NCBI RefSeq assembly: GCF_001717585.1
Contig: NZ_CP017042.1
Location: forward strand, 533,501-597,500
Direction of reading: 5' to 3'
Length of the DNA: 64,000 nt
DNA from: Selenomonas sp. oral taxon 920
GTDB taxonomy: Bacteria > Bacillota > Negativicutes > Selenomonadales > Selenomonadaceae
Shown here one piece after another: positions 1 through 8,854 of the stretch (positions are counted from its first letter, which is position 1; each line of letters opens with the position of its first letter). The notes under the pieces were generated by a model. The model ran no database searches. It was given only the letters and a program-made list of their open reading frames with translations, and was not told the origin of the DNA. The translations under genes and the position numbers were made by a program.

Positions 1-1
1 C

Positions 2-1171
2 TATCCGCGCTCGGACGCGGAGTATCTGCCCGTGAGTCAGCATAAAGACGCGGCGAAGATTCTCTCCAATCTCGCCGCACTGGACGGCTCGGAGCTCGGC
101 ACATGGGCGCGGGAGGCGGATGCAAAGAAAAAATCCCGTGCGTGGAACGACGCGAAGATCACGGCGCACCACGCGATCATCCCGACGACCGTGCCCGTAA
201 ATCTTACGCGGCTCAGCGCGGTCGAGCGCAATATCTACGAATTGATTGCACGCGCCTACATCGCACAGTTTCACCCGAACTGCGTCTACGATCAGACGAA
301 GGTCGAGGTCACTTACCACGGTGAGCTGTTTGCTGCGAGCGGACGTACGGAGCGTGCGGCGGGGTGGCGTGCGATGTACCGTACGGCGAAAAATGAGGAA
401 GATGTGGAGAAAGAGGACGAAGAAAGTGCCGTCCTGCCGCCGATGAAAAAGGGCGACGTGGCGGACTATGTGTCCGCAGAGCTCGGCACGCGCCAGACGA
501 AGCCGCCCTCGCGCTTTACCCCCGCGACTCTCCTGCAGGGGATGAAGGAGATTCACAAATACGTCAAGGACGAGGCGGCGAAGAAGATGCTGCGCGATGT
601 CTCCGGCATCGGCACGGAGGCGACGCGTGCGAGCATTATCGAAGATCTGATACGGCGCAGATTCCTGAACGCGGCGGGGAAGAAGAAGGTGCTCACGCCG
701 ACGGCGGAGGCGTACCTCCTCATTGATGCGCTCCCTGATACGATGACGTATCCCGATGCGACGGCGGTCTGGGAGGATCGTCTGCACTCGATGGCACAGG
801 GAGAGGGAACGCCTGAGGAGTTCCTTGCGGGACAGGCGGCGTTTGCGCGCGACCTCTGTGCGGCGGCGCAGACCGCTACGATCACGGGCGGCGGGGGGAT
901 TCCCTGTCCTGCGTGCGGGCGCGGGGTCATGCAGAAGCGTAAGGGGAAGCACGGCGCCTTCTGGGGCTGCTCCGCGTTCCCGCAGTGCCGCATGACAGCG
1001 AACGATGCGGACGGAAAGCCCGACTTTACGGGAAAGAGCATTCCGCGCAGCGCAGCGGAGACATCGGGAGCGCGTCCCTCCACGCACCCTGCGCCCGCAT
1101 ACGCTCCGCGCGGCAGCTACACGCCGACGGCGAACGAACAGGCGGAGATGGACGCGCTGTTTTTGGATTGA
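2..1171 (+). CDS. topB: DNA topoisomerase III, 3' part (5' end outside window)
   Basis: Type IA topoisomerase, which cuts one DNA strand through a 5'-phosphotyrosine and resolves linked DNA. The reading frame is open from base 2 and starts with YPRSDAEYLP. This matches the YPRTDS active-site box of topoisomerase III, so the first visible codon (2-4) is probably the catalytic tyrosine. AHHAIIPT near visible residues 55-62 is another family hallmark. The C-terminus carries a topoisomerase zinc finger (CPAC ... CSAFPQC) near residues 301-328, followed by a Pro/Ala-rich end. 389 residues are visible, roughly the C-terminal half. The GTG at 32 is an internal Val, not a start. The helicase gene begins 17 bases downstream, probably in the same operon. 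Confidence 0.93.
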   Translation, partial: YPRSDAEYLPVSQHKDAAKILSNLAALDGSELGTWAREADAKKKSRAWNDAKITAHHAIIPTTVPVNLTRLSAVERNIYELIARAYIAQFHPNCVYDQTKVEVTYHGELFAASGRTERAAGWRAMYRTAKNEEDVEKEDEESAVLPPMKKGDVADYVSAELGTRQTKPPSRFTPATLLQGMKEIHKYVKDEAAKKMLRDVSGIGTEATRASIIEDLIRRRFLNAAGKKKVLTPTAEAYLLIDALPDTMTYPDATAVWEDRLHSMAQGEGTPEEFLAGQAAFARDLCAAAQTATITGGGGIPCPACGRGVMQKRKGKHGAFWGCSAFPQCRMTANDADGKPDFTGKSIPRSAAETSGARPSTHPAPAYAPRGSYTPTANEQAEMDALFLD

Positions 1172-1188
1172 TTCCGCAGGAGGAAACG

Positions 1189-2289
1189 ATGGACTTTGCA
1201 TCGCTTGGCGTGCCCAAGCATCTCAGAGAGGCACTCGCAGGGCGCGGCATCGCTGCGCCGACGGAGATACAGGCTGCGTTCATTCCCGCGGCGCAGGCGG
1301 GGGAGAATCTCATCGGTGAGGCACCGACGGGGACGGGTAAGACGTTCGCCTACCTCCTGCCCGTCATGGAGCGCATCGACCCCGCCGTCCGCGCAGCACA
1401 GGCACTCGTCCTCGCACCGACGCACGAGCTCGCGATGCAGATTGCGACGGTCGCGCGCGAGCTGGCACAGGCGGCAGGGCTGCCGATCGGCGTGCAGGCA
1501 CTGATCGGCGGAGCGAACATCAAGCGGCAGATCGAAGCGCTGAAGAAGAAGCCCGCGCTCATCGTCGGCTCTGCGCCGCGTGTGCAGGAGCTCCACCGCC
1601 TCGGCAAGCTGAAACTCGCGGGCACACGTCTGCTCGTTCTGGATGAGTTCGACCGACTCCTCGGCAAGCAGCATCTGGACGAGGTGCGCACCGTGATCCG
1701 CCTCCTGCCCGCCGACCGTCAGGTGCTCCTGCTCTCGGCGACAGCGGGCACGGCAGCCGTGCGGATGGCACAGGAGCTGTTCGCGCCGCGCCTCATCCGC
1801 GTGGAGGGGGCGAGCGATACGCATGAAAACTACTATCATATTGTACCGTTTCGTGATAAAATAAAGGCTGTTCAAAAACTGACGCGGCGTCTGCCGATCA
1901 GGCGGGGGCTTGTCTTTGTCGGGCGCAGCTTCGATGCGGCACACGCCCTCGAAAAACTGCGCTTTGAGGGGATCAAGGCCGTTGCCCTGCTCGGGCAGGA
2001 GCGGCGCGACCAACGTCGTGCGGCACTCGATGCCATTCGTGCGGGACGTGCCGAGCTCCTCATCTCCACCGACCTCGCTGCGCGCGGGCTCGACATTGAG
2101 GATGTGGACTATGTGATCCACCTCGACCTGCCCGAGGACGTGCGCACCTACCGTCACCGTGCGGGACGCACGGCGCGTGCGGGCAAGGCGGGCGCAGTCA
2201 TCTCACTCGTGGATGCGAAGGAACTCGACAAACTGAGGGTTCTCGCCGCACGCATGGAGATCGAAATCACGCGGCTGCCGTATGCCTGA
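1189..2289 (+). CDS. DEAD-box ATP-dependent RNA helicase
   Basis: Superfamily 2 RNA helicase of 366 residues, little more than the two RecA-like core domains. Visible motifs are the Q motif (PTEIQ), motif I APTGTGKT, Ia PTHELAMQ, motif II as DEFD rather than DEAD, motif III SAT, and motif VI HRAGRTARAG. There is no long basic tail, so it is a small member. The same frame stays open upstream to 985, inside topB. I chose ATG 1189 because GCAGGAGG lies just upstream and homology to the Q-motif region begins there (MDFASLGVPKHL). It probably remodels structured RNA in ribosome assembly or mRNA decay; the subfamily is unresolved. Confidence 0.9.
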   Translation: MDFASLGVPKHLREALAGRGIAAPTEIQAAFIPAAQAGENLIGEAPTGTGKTFAYLLPVMERIDPAVRAAQALVLAPTHELAMQIATVARELAQAAGLPIGVQALIGGANIKRQIEALKKKPALIVGSAPRVQELHRLGKLKLAGTRLLVLDEFDRLLGKQHLDEVRTVIRLLPADRQVLLLSATAGTAAVRMAQELFAPRLIRVEGASDTHENYYHIVPFRDKIKAVQKLTRRLPIRRGLVFVGRSFDAAHALEKLRFEGIKAVALLGQERRDQRRAALDAIRAGRAELLISTDLAARGLDIEDVDYVIHLDLPEDVRTYRHRAGRTARAGKAGAVISLVDAKELDKLRVLAARMEIEITRLPYA

Positions 2290-2334
2290 CGGTTTGGCAC
2301 GGCGTTCATCCATTTCCAAAGGGGGATATCATAC

Positions 2335-3678
2335 GTGGACATATTGCCCACATTGCTCGACATACTGCTTGTTGCCTTTTTGATCTTCATGAACGGTTTC
2401 TTCGTCGCGGCGGAGTTCTGCTGCGTCAAGATCCGCACCTCGCGTCTCGAGACGCTGATTGCGGAGGGGAGCAGCCGCGCCGGATATGCGAAGCAGCTCA
2501 CCGAGCATCTCGACTACTCGCTCTCGGTGACGCAGTTCGGCATCACGCTCGCCTCGCTTGGTCTCGGCTGGGTGGGTGAGCCCGCGATTGCGACGCTCAT
2601 TCTGCCCGTGACGCATGTGTTCGGGCTGCCCGACGAGGTCGGGCACACGATTGCGCTTGCGATAGCCTTTACGATCATCACCTCGCTGCACATCGTGCTC
2701 GGCGAACTCACACCAAAGTCGATGGCGATTGCGAACGTCGAGGACATCATGCTTGCGATTGCGTTCCCTATGGTGCTCTTCGGCCGCGTCATGCGCCCCT
2801 TTGTCTGGATTCTGAACACCGTTGCGAATGCGATCAGCCGTAAATTCGGTTACGACGTGAAGGGCGAGAACGAGGACGCGCACACGGAGGAGGAGATTCG
2901 TCTCCTGATGAAGGAGAGCTATCGGCAGGGGTTGATCAACAGTACGGAGGCGGACTTTGTCGACAATGTTTTTTCATTTACAGAGCTGAACGCACGCGAG
3001 ATCATGGTGCCGCGCACGGATATGATCTGCCTCTACCTCGACGATACGCCTGCCGAGCGCATCAAGACCATCCTCGAGGAGCAGCAGACGCGCTATCCCG
3101 TATGCTACGAGGACAAGGATCACATCATCGGCTTTATTCATGTGAAAGACCTGCTCCCGCCGCTGATTCGCGGCGAGCGGCTGAATCTGCGCCGTTACAT
3201 CCGCAAGGCACTCGTCGTACCTGAGAGCATGGACGGCAGCGTACTTCTGCGCACGATGCAGGAGGAGGGCTCACAGCTCGCGATTGTGGTCGACGAGTAC
3301 GGCGGCACGGCGGGCATGGTGACGGTCGAGGACATCATCGAGCAGATCGTCGGCGATATCCGCGACGAGTTCGATGAGGAACGCGAGAGCGTGGAGTGGC
3401 GCGCGGGAGACATCTGCTCCGTCGATGCGAAACTCCTCCTCGAGGAGGTGGACGATCTGCTCGGCGTCCGCATCGAGGATGAGGACGTGGACAGCATCGG
3501 CGGCTGGCTCTACGATCAGCTCGGCGTGGTGCCGCAGATCGGGCAGATGGCGGCGCACGCAGGAACGCTGCTCTACGTCGAGGAGGTGGACGGCGTACGC
3601 ATCACACGTGTGCTCCTTCATCTGCCGCATACGGTATTGGAGGAACAGGATGAGCCTGCATCCAATGAGGAGGAATAA
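2335..3678 (+). CDS. CNNM/CBS-domain membrane protein (HlyC/CorC family)
   Basis: Predicted inner-membrane protein of the hemolysin C/CorC (YhdP, PaeA) family, whose members are linked to Mg2+ or other cation efflux and polyamine tolerance. The N-terminal ~190 residues form a DUF21/CNNM domain with several membrane segments (the first around LLDILLVAFLIFMNGFFVAA). Two CBS motifs follow at about 205-325 (MVPRTDMICL; VVDEYGGTAGMVTVEDI), then a CorC_HlyC domain to ~430 and an acidic tail. GTG 2335 is the start: a GGGGGAT Shine-Dalgarno lies 5 bases upstream. Length (447) is normal. The hexokinase ATG follows the stop by 2 bases, so the two are translationally coupled. The substrate cannot be deduced. 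Confidence 0.88.
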   Translation: MDILPTLLDILLVAFLIFMNGFFVAAEFCCVKIRTSRLETLIAEGSSRAGYAKQLTEHLDYSLSVTQFGITLASLGLGWVGEPAIATLILPVTHVFGLPDEVGHTIALAIAFTIITSLHIVLGELTPKSMAIANVEDIMLAIAFPMVLFGRVMRPFVWILNTVANAISRKFGYDVKGENEDAHTEEEIRLLMKESYRQGLINSTEADFVDNVFSFTELNAREIMVPRTDMICLYLDDTPAERIKTILEEQQTRYPVCYEDKDHIIGFIHVKDLLPPLIRGERLNLRRYIRKALVVPESMDGSVLLRTMQEEGSQLAIVVDEYGGTAGMVTVEDIIEQIVGDIRDEFDEERESVEWRAGDICSVDAKLLLEEVDDLLGVRIEDEDVDSIGGWLYDQLGVVPQIGQMAAHAGTLLYVEEVDGVRITRVLLHLPHTVLEEQDEPASNEEE

Positions 3679-3680
3679 AT

Positions 3681-4973
3681 ATGGCACTCAACTCCGCACT
3701 CTACGATGACATCATCGATGCGTTCACAGTCGATACGGAGCACCTGCGCGAGGCAGCAGCGGATTTTCGTCAGGATATGCGCCTCGGACTTGCAGGCTCG
3801 CCCGACTCCTCCCTGCGCATGCTGCCGTCCTATCTTGGCCTTCCGACGGGCACAGAGCGCGGCGACTATCTCGCGCTCGACTTCGGCGGGACGAACGTGC
3901 GCGTCCTGCTCTATCGTCTGGAGGGCAATGGAAAATATGAAGTGCTCTCCCACGTCGCAAAGCCGCTCAAGGTCGACGGCGTGTATGATTTCGTCGGCGC
4001 GGAGGCGACGGGCGAGGAGATGTTTGACTTCATCGCAGCGCTTGTTGATGAGGCGGTCAGCGGAGATCACGCAACGCCGTACCTCCTTGGGCACACATTC
4101 TCCTTCCCGTCCAGTCAGACGAATATCAATGATGCGCGCCTGATCATCTGGACAAAGGAGTTCGCGGCAAAGGGGGTCGAAGGCGAGGTTGTCAACGATC
4201 TCCTGCGTGCGGCGCTCGTGCGGCAGGGGCTCTCGAACGTTACGCCGAACTCTGTCATCAACGACACCGTCGCGGTACTTCTTGCAGCCGCCTATATCAA
4301 CGGGGATACGAAGATCGGTGCGATCTATGCGACGGGGCACAACACCTGTTACCTCGAGCCGTATACGGGCACGGCACAGCCGCCGATGATCCTCAACATG
4401 GAGTCGGGCGGTTTCTCGAAGCTTGTTCCGAACCGATTTGATATTGCACTCGATGCCGCATCGGAGAAAAAGGGAGAACAGCGTCTCGAAAAGATGGTGG
4501 CGGGGCGCTACATGGGCGAACTCTTCGCGATGGCACTTGCTGAACTGCTCGGCGCGACGGGGCGCACATACGGCTTTACGAGCGTCGATCTCGGCCGTAT
4601 GCTGGAGGATGTGAGTGAGGGGGCAGAAGTGACGGCGAAGATCGTCGAAGAGATGGCAGGCGCGGTGCTTTTGTCGGAGGATGCCGTCCGCGTGCGCGAT
4701 CTCGCGCGTGCGATTGTCGTGCGCTCCGTGCGCCTTATCGCGGCGACGTTTGTCGGGACGCTGTGGCAGATCACAGCGGGCGGTGAGGTGCGCCCGCAGC
4801 ACATCGCCGTGGACGGCTCGGTCTACGAGAAGATGCCGCTCGTCAAGGAAACGATGCTGCACGCATTCTCCGAACTCCTCGGCGAGGATGCAGCGCAGGT
4901 TGATACCATCCTTGCGTGCGGCGGCTCGGGACTCGGCGCGGCACTCGCGGCAGCGATGACGGAGCACGGGTGA
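3681..4973 (+). CDS. Eukaryotic-type hexokinase
   Basis: Phosphorylates hexoses at C6 with ATP, feeding glycolysis and, through the mutase and glg genes in this window, glycogen synthesis. Motifs match the eukaryotic hexokinase family (Hexokinase_1/2), not the bacterial ROK or Glk types: phosphate loop LALDFGGTNVRV near residue 66, sugar-binding FSFPSSQTN, the catalytic-Asp segment SVINDTVAVLL, glycine-rich IYATGHNTCYLE in place of the usual GTGxNACY, and a late GGSGLGAAL. At 430 residues it is one catalytic unit, about half a mammalian hexokinase I. ATG 3681 is used, with GAGGAGGA at the end of the upstream gene as ribosome-binding site. Confidence 0.87.
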   Translation: MALNSALYDDIIDAFTVDTEHLREAAADFRQDMRLGLAGSPDSSLRMLPSYLGLPTGTERGDYLALDFGGTNVRVLLYRLEGNGKYEVLSHVAKPLKVDGVYDFVGAEATGEEMFDFIAALVDEAVSGDHATPYLLGHTFSFPSSQTNINDARLIIWTKEFAAKGVEGEVVNDLLRAALVRQGLSNVTPNSVINDTVAVLLAAAYINGDTKIGAIYATGHNTCYLEPYTGTAQPPMILNMESGGFSKLVPNRFDIALDAASEKKGEQRLEKMVAGRYMGELFAMALAELLGATGRTYGFTSVDLGRMLEDVSEGAEVTAKIVEEMAGAVLLSEDAVRVRDLARAIVVRSVRLIAATFVGTLWQITAGGEVRPQHIAVDGSVYEKMPLVKETMLHAFSELLGEDAAQVDTILACGGSGLGAALAAAMTEHG

Positions 4974-4980
4974 AAATTTC

Positions 4981-5010
4981 TTGCCACTGCTGCGTCCTCT
5001 GTGCTATGAT
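4981..5010 (+). promoter_or_regulatory. Predicted sigma-70 promoter of secG
   Basis: TTGCCA (4981-4986), 18-base spacer, TATGAT (5005-5010) with a TG just before the -10 box. It lies 38 bases upstream of the secG start, in the only gap between the hexokinase gene and secG. Confidence 0.6.
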
Positions 5011-5048
5011 AACAAAATACAAATATTGGAGAAGGAAGGGGCTTTTTC

Positions 5049-5276
5049 TTGCTCACGCTTTTAATGGTACTTGATGCAATCGTTGCAATCATTCTCATCG
5101 CGTCTGTCCTCGGGCAGGAGGCAAAATCCGCCGGCATGGGCGGTCTCGACGGCGGCGGGGATACGGTATTCTCGGGCAAGGCACGCGGGATGGACGCGCT
5201 GCTTGCGCGCGTGACCGTCGTGTTTGCGATTCTGTTCGGCGTAATCACGATCGTGATTGCGCGGATGTCGAGCTGA
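5049..5276 (+). CDS. secG: Preprotein translocase subunit SecG
   Basis: Small accessory subunit of the SecYEG channel. The 75-residue product has the two-membrane-segment plan: segment one at ~2-22 (LTLLMVLDAIVAIILIASVL), a cytoplasmic loop with a Gly-rich stretch ending in TVFSGKARG, and segment two at ~53-72. The conserved Q of the VLLQ motif is kept (VLGQEAKSAG). Start TTG 5049 follows GGAGAAGGAAGG; no ATG or GTG gives a complete first segment. Position upstream of esterase, rnr and smpB is the classic Firmicutes arrangement and supports the call. Confidence 0.9.
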   Translation: MLTLLMVLDAIVAIILIASVLGQEAKSAGMGGLDGGGDTVFSGKARGMDALLARVTVVFAILFGVITIVIARMSS

Positions 5277-5295
5277 TCGATCGAATTAGGGAATG

Positions 5296-5330
5296 TCCCT
5301 GCTGCCGCTGCGGCGGCGCAGGGATTTTTT
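5296..5330 (+). terminator. Intrinsic terminator/attenuator between secG and esterase
   Basis: TCCCTGC (5296-5302) pairs with GCAGGGA (5318-5324) around a G+C-rich inner stem, followed directly by T6 (5325-5330). It should stop much of the secG transcript before the esterase-rnr-smpB genes. Confidence 0.75.
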
Positions 5331-5359
5331 AGGATGTCGGGGGAAAGGGCGGAAATGTC

Positions 5360-6118
5360 ATGCACCTAGAGGGCGCGGAGCCGTTTTTGCTGCCGGGCGG
5401 GCGGCATGGCGTGCTCCTCATTCACGGCTTCACAGGGCTGCCGGCGGAGCTGCGCCTCATGGGAGAGTATCTGAATGAGCGCGGCTTCACCGTGCTCGCG
5501 ATACGGCTCGCGGGGCATGGGACGACGGCCGAGGATTTGAGCCGTATGGAGCATGAGGACTGGATGGACTCTGTGCGCGACGGCTACGCCATCCTCAGCG
5601 GCGCATGCGATGTGATCTCCGTCGTCGGGCACTCGATGGGTGCGGTCTTTGCCATGCTGCTCTCTGTTGAGGCGGACGCAGCCCACGTCGTCAGTCTCGG
5701 TGCACCGATCATGATCGCGCCCGAGCAGGGGATCGAGCATCTGCCGACGCGTGAAGCGTGCGTCGATCGCTATGTGCCCAAGGCGCGCCGCAAGCTGCAG
5801 AACGTGCCGCAGGGGGCGAACAATACTTATCGGCGTATGCCGCTCGTCTCCATCCATGAGATGATGGATGTCATTGCCATCCTCTGCAGAGAGATCGCAC
5901 GGGTGACGGCACCCATTCTGATCGTGCATGGGATGCACGATCATACAGCAGACCCGAAGAGTGCGGACTATCTCTATGAGAACGTCCGCAGCGTGCGGCG
6001 CGAGAAATTCATCCTGCCCAATGCGGGACATCTGCTGCCGCTTGATATGGGAATTCGGGAGCTCGTTTTTGCGCGTACAGCGGAATTCCTGCTGGACGGA
6101 GCGGAACGAGAAGAATAG
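5360..6118 (+). CDS. Alpha/beta-hydrolase carboxylesterase (Est/YvaK family)
   Basis: Serine carboxylesterase/monoacylglycerol-lipase-like enzyme, 252 residues, cytoplasmic. The sequence shows the oxyanion region HGFTGLPAE, nucleophile elbow GHSMGA (Ser near residue 95), the acid region VHGMHDHTADP, and catalytic His in NAGHLLPLD near residue 225. It resembles Bacillus and Geobacillus Est30-type enzymes, which also sit between secG and rnr. ATG 5360 has GGGCGGAAA upstream. rnr begins 22 bases after the stop. The physiological substrate is unknown. Confidence 0.87.
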   Translation: MHLEGAEPFLLPGGRHGVLLIHGFTGLPAELRLMGEYLNERGFTVLAIRLAGHGTTAEDLSRMEHEDWMDSVRDGYAILSGACDVISVVGHSMGAVFAMLLSVEADAAHVVSLGAPIMIAPEQGIEHLPTREACVDRYVPKARRKLQNVPQGANNTYRRMPLVSIHEMMDVIAILCREIARVTAPILIVHGMHDHTADPKSADYLYENVRSVRREKFILPNAGHLLPLDMGIRELVFARTAEFLLDGAEREE

Positions 6119-6139
6119 GAACGGGAAAAAGAGGAGATT

Positions 6140-8845
6140 ATGGAACAGGAACAACTGGATACGCTGAAAGAACGCGTACACGCCTTTATGCGGGAGGACG
6201 CCTATCGCCCGCTGCCGGAGGCAGAGGTACGCACGGGGCTTGGCATGGCAGAGGAGGAAGGACCCCTTCTTTCGTCTGCGCTCGCAGCACTCGAAGCGGA
6301 GGGCGTGATCATCCGCAACCGCAGCGGTCTCTATGGTCTGCCGAGCCGCATGAACCTTGTTGTAGGGCGACTCTCCATGTCGCCGAAGGGGTTTGGCTTC
6401 ATCATCCCCGACGTGCGTGCGACGGAGGACGAGTCGGATGTCTTCGTGCCCGGCCCGATGCTTGCGACAGCCATGCACGGCGACCGCGTGGTCGCGCGAG
6501 TTGCGCCGTCTGAACAGGCAGGACGTGCGCGTGAGGGCGAGATCATCCGCATCCTCGACCGTGCGAATACGCATATTGTCGGCACGTTCGAGCGCAGCAA
6601 GGCTTTTGGCTTCGTCACGCCCGACAGCGCGAAGATCGGGCGCGATATCTTCATTTTGAAAAAGGACTTCGGCGGCGCAAAGACGGGCAGCAAGGTCGTC
6701 GTGGAGATTACAAAGTGGCCCGAGGAACGCCGCAGTGCGGAAGGGCGCGTTGTCGAGGTGCTCGGCAAGACGGGGGATCCCGGCGTGGATGTGCTCGCTG
6801 TCATGCGTGCGTACAACCTGGACGAGCATTTTCCGCCCGCCGTGGCGGAAGCAGCTGCGCGCTGCCCCGAGAATCCGCTGCCCGAAGAGTATGAGGGACG
6901 GCGTGACCGCCGCGACTTCCCCATTGTCACGATTGACGGCGAGGATACGAAGGACATCGACGACGGCATCTATGCGTATGAGAAGGACGGTGGATTCTTC
7001 CTCGGTGTCTACATCGCCGATGTCAGCCACTATGTCCGTGCGGGCGAGCCGCTCGATGTGGAGGCGGCGCAGCGCGGGACGAGCGTCTACCTCGTCGACC
7101 GTGTGATTCCGATGCTGCCGCGTGAACTCTCGAACGGCATTTGCAGTCTGAACGAGGGCGTTGACCGCCTCTCGATGGCGTGCGAGATGGAGATCGGCGC
7201 GGACGGCGAGGTGCGGAGCTACGAGATCGTTCCGTGCGTCATTCACGTGGCACGCCGTCTCACATATACACTCGTGAATAAGGTGCTCGCGGGCGAGGAA
7301 CCGTTTGTCTCGGACAATGAGGACATCCGTCCGATGCTTGAGACCCTGCGCCGCCTGCGTGAGGCACTGCGTGCAAAGCGGCACCGCCGTGGGGCGATCG
7401 ACTTCGAGCTGCCCGAGATCAAGGTGAAGCTCGATGCGGAGGGGCATCCCGTTGCTCTCGTGAAACGCACGGGTTCAATCGGTGAGTCCATCATCGAGGA
7501 GTGCATGCTCATCGCGAACGAGACCGTCGCACGTCACATGGAGCTGAAAGAAGAGCCGTTCGTCTACCGCGTGCACGAAACACCGAACAGTGAGAAGATC
7601 GAGCGTTTCCAAAGCCTCCTCGCCGCACTTGGTCTGCGCCTGAACGTGGGCGAGGACGGAAAGGTGCAGCCGCGCGACATCCAGGCGGTGCTCGACCGTG
7701 TGAAGGGGGCACCCGAGGAGCGGATCATCGGCACAGTCGCGCTGCGCTCCATGCAGCAGGCACGCTACTCGACGCAGAGCCTTGGACATTTCGGACTTGC
7801 CGCACGCTACTATACGCATTTCACCTCGCCCATCCGACGCTATCCCGATCTCCTTGTGCATCGTCTCCTGCGCGAGACCTTTGCCACGGGGCACATTCCC
7901 GCAGAGAAGCGCGAGCGGCTGCGTGCCACGCTGCCCGATGCGGCGGAGCACTCCTCTGCGCGCGAGCGTATCGCCATTGAGGCGGAGCGTGAGACCACGG
8001 ACATGAAGAAGATCGAGTACATGGCACAGTTCGTCGGCGAGACCTTTGAGGGTGTCATCAGCGGCGTCACGGCGTTCGGTGTTTTCGTCGAGCTTGAGAA
8101 TGGCGTTGAGGGGCTCGTGCACGTCTCAACGATGGTGAACGACTACTACAGCTATGTCGAGGAGCAGTATGCGATGGTCGGCGAGCGCACAGGCATGCGC
8201 TACCGCCTCGGCGATGCCGTGACCATCATCATCACGCGTGCCGATGTACAGGCTCGGACGCTCGACTTCGTGCTGAAGGACAACGGTGTCTACGAGCCAA
8301 ACACAGCAAAATCTGCCAAAACGTCCGCAAAGCCAAAGACCTTCGATGAAAAATCTGCCTCCTCTGTCGGACGCAGCCGTCGCTCCCGTAAAAAGAAGGG
8401 TGGACGCAGAAACGAACCGATCATCGCCGATGTCACGGCAACGCCCGCAGAGCGCCGCAAGAAAACGCGCGGCGCACACGGTACACAGGGCAGACGTGCG
8501 CAGGAGGGCGAACGCGCGGCGCACAAGGCTGCGGCGAGCGTGCCCGCGAAGCCGAAGACGAACGGTGGGCGCGGTGAGCGTCCCGCACGTGCTGCGCAGG
8601 GGGGCGGCGACCGCCGTGACCGTGCGCGTGGACGCGGCAGAACCGCCGACTATGGTGAGGATCGCGGTGAGCGCGACTACCACCGCGTCAAGGTGACGGG
8701 GCTGAACAGTGCTGTCTGGCCGGATCCGCCGGGCTATCGCACACAGAAGCCCGATGCGGACACCGCAGAGAAGCCGCGGCGTGCGCCGCGCCCCGCGCGC
8801 CGCATGAACCGCAGAACCGAGGGCGGAACGGGGAACGCCGAGTGA
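6140..8845 (+). CDS. rnr: Ribonuclease R with long basic C-terminal tail
   Basis: Processive 3'-5' exoribonuclease that degrades structured RNA and works with SmpB-tmRNA on stalled messages. Order: N-terminal winged-helix region (~1-70), cold-shock/OB domains (~72-210; SPKGFGFIIPD and SKAFGFVTPD), RNB catalytic domain (~255-580) with the metal cluster IDGEDTKDIDD (D266, D272, D274, D275), and an S1 domain (~632-715; GVISGVTAFGVFVELENG). The last ~175 residues are a low-complexity Lys/Arg/Ala/Gly tail, making the protein 901 residues against ~800 for most RNase R. ATG 6140 follows GAGGAG. smpB starts 9 bases after the stop. Confidence 0.95.
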   Translation: MEQEQLDTLKERVHAFMREDAYRPLPEAEVRTGLGMAEEEGPLLSSALAALEAEGVIIRNRSGLYGLPSRMNLVVGRLSMSPKGFGFIIPDVRATEDESDVFVPGPMLATAMHGDRVVARVAPSEQAGRAREGEIIRILDRANTHIVGTFERSKAFGFVTPDSAKIGRDIFILKKDFGGAKTGSKVVVEITKWPEERRSAEGRVVEVLGKTGDPGVDVLAVMRAYNLDEHFPPAVAEAAARCPENPLPEEYEGRRDRRDFPIVTIDGEDTKDIDDGIYAYEKDGGFFLGVYIADVSHYVRAGEPLDVEAAQRGTSVYLVDRVIPMLPRELSNGICSLNEGVDRLSMACEMEIGADGEVRSYEIVPCVIHVARRLTYTLVNKVLAGEEPFVSDNEDIRPMLETLRRLREALRAKRHRRGAIDFELPEIKVKLDAEGHPVALVKRTGSIGESIIEECMLIANETVARHMELKEEPFVYRVHETPNSEKIERFQSLLAALGLRLNVGEDGKVQPRDIQAVLDRVKGAPEERIIGTVALRSMQQARYSTQSLGHFGLAARYYTHFTSPIRRYPDLLVHRLLRETFATGHIPAEKRERLRATLPDAAEHSSARERIAIEAERETTDMKKIEYMAQFVGETFEGVISGVTAFGVFVELENGVEGLVHVSTMVNDYYSYVEEQYAMVGERTGMRYRLGDAVTIIITRADVQARTLDFVLKDNGVYEPNTAKSAKTSAKPKTFDEKSASSVGRSRRSRKKKGGRRNEPIIADVTATPAERRKKTRGAHGTQGRRAQEGERAAHKAAASVPAKPKTNGGRGERPARAAQGGGDRRDRARGRGRTADYGEDRGERDYHRVKVTGLNSAVWPDPPGYRTQKPDADTAEKPRRAPRPARRMNRRTEGGTGNAE

Positions 8846-8854
8846 GGAATTTCG

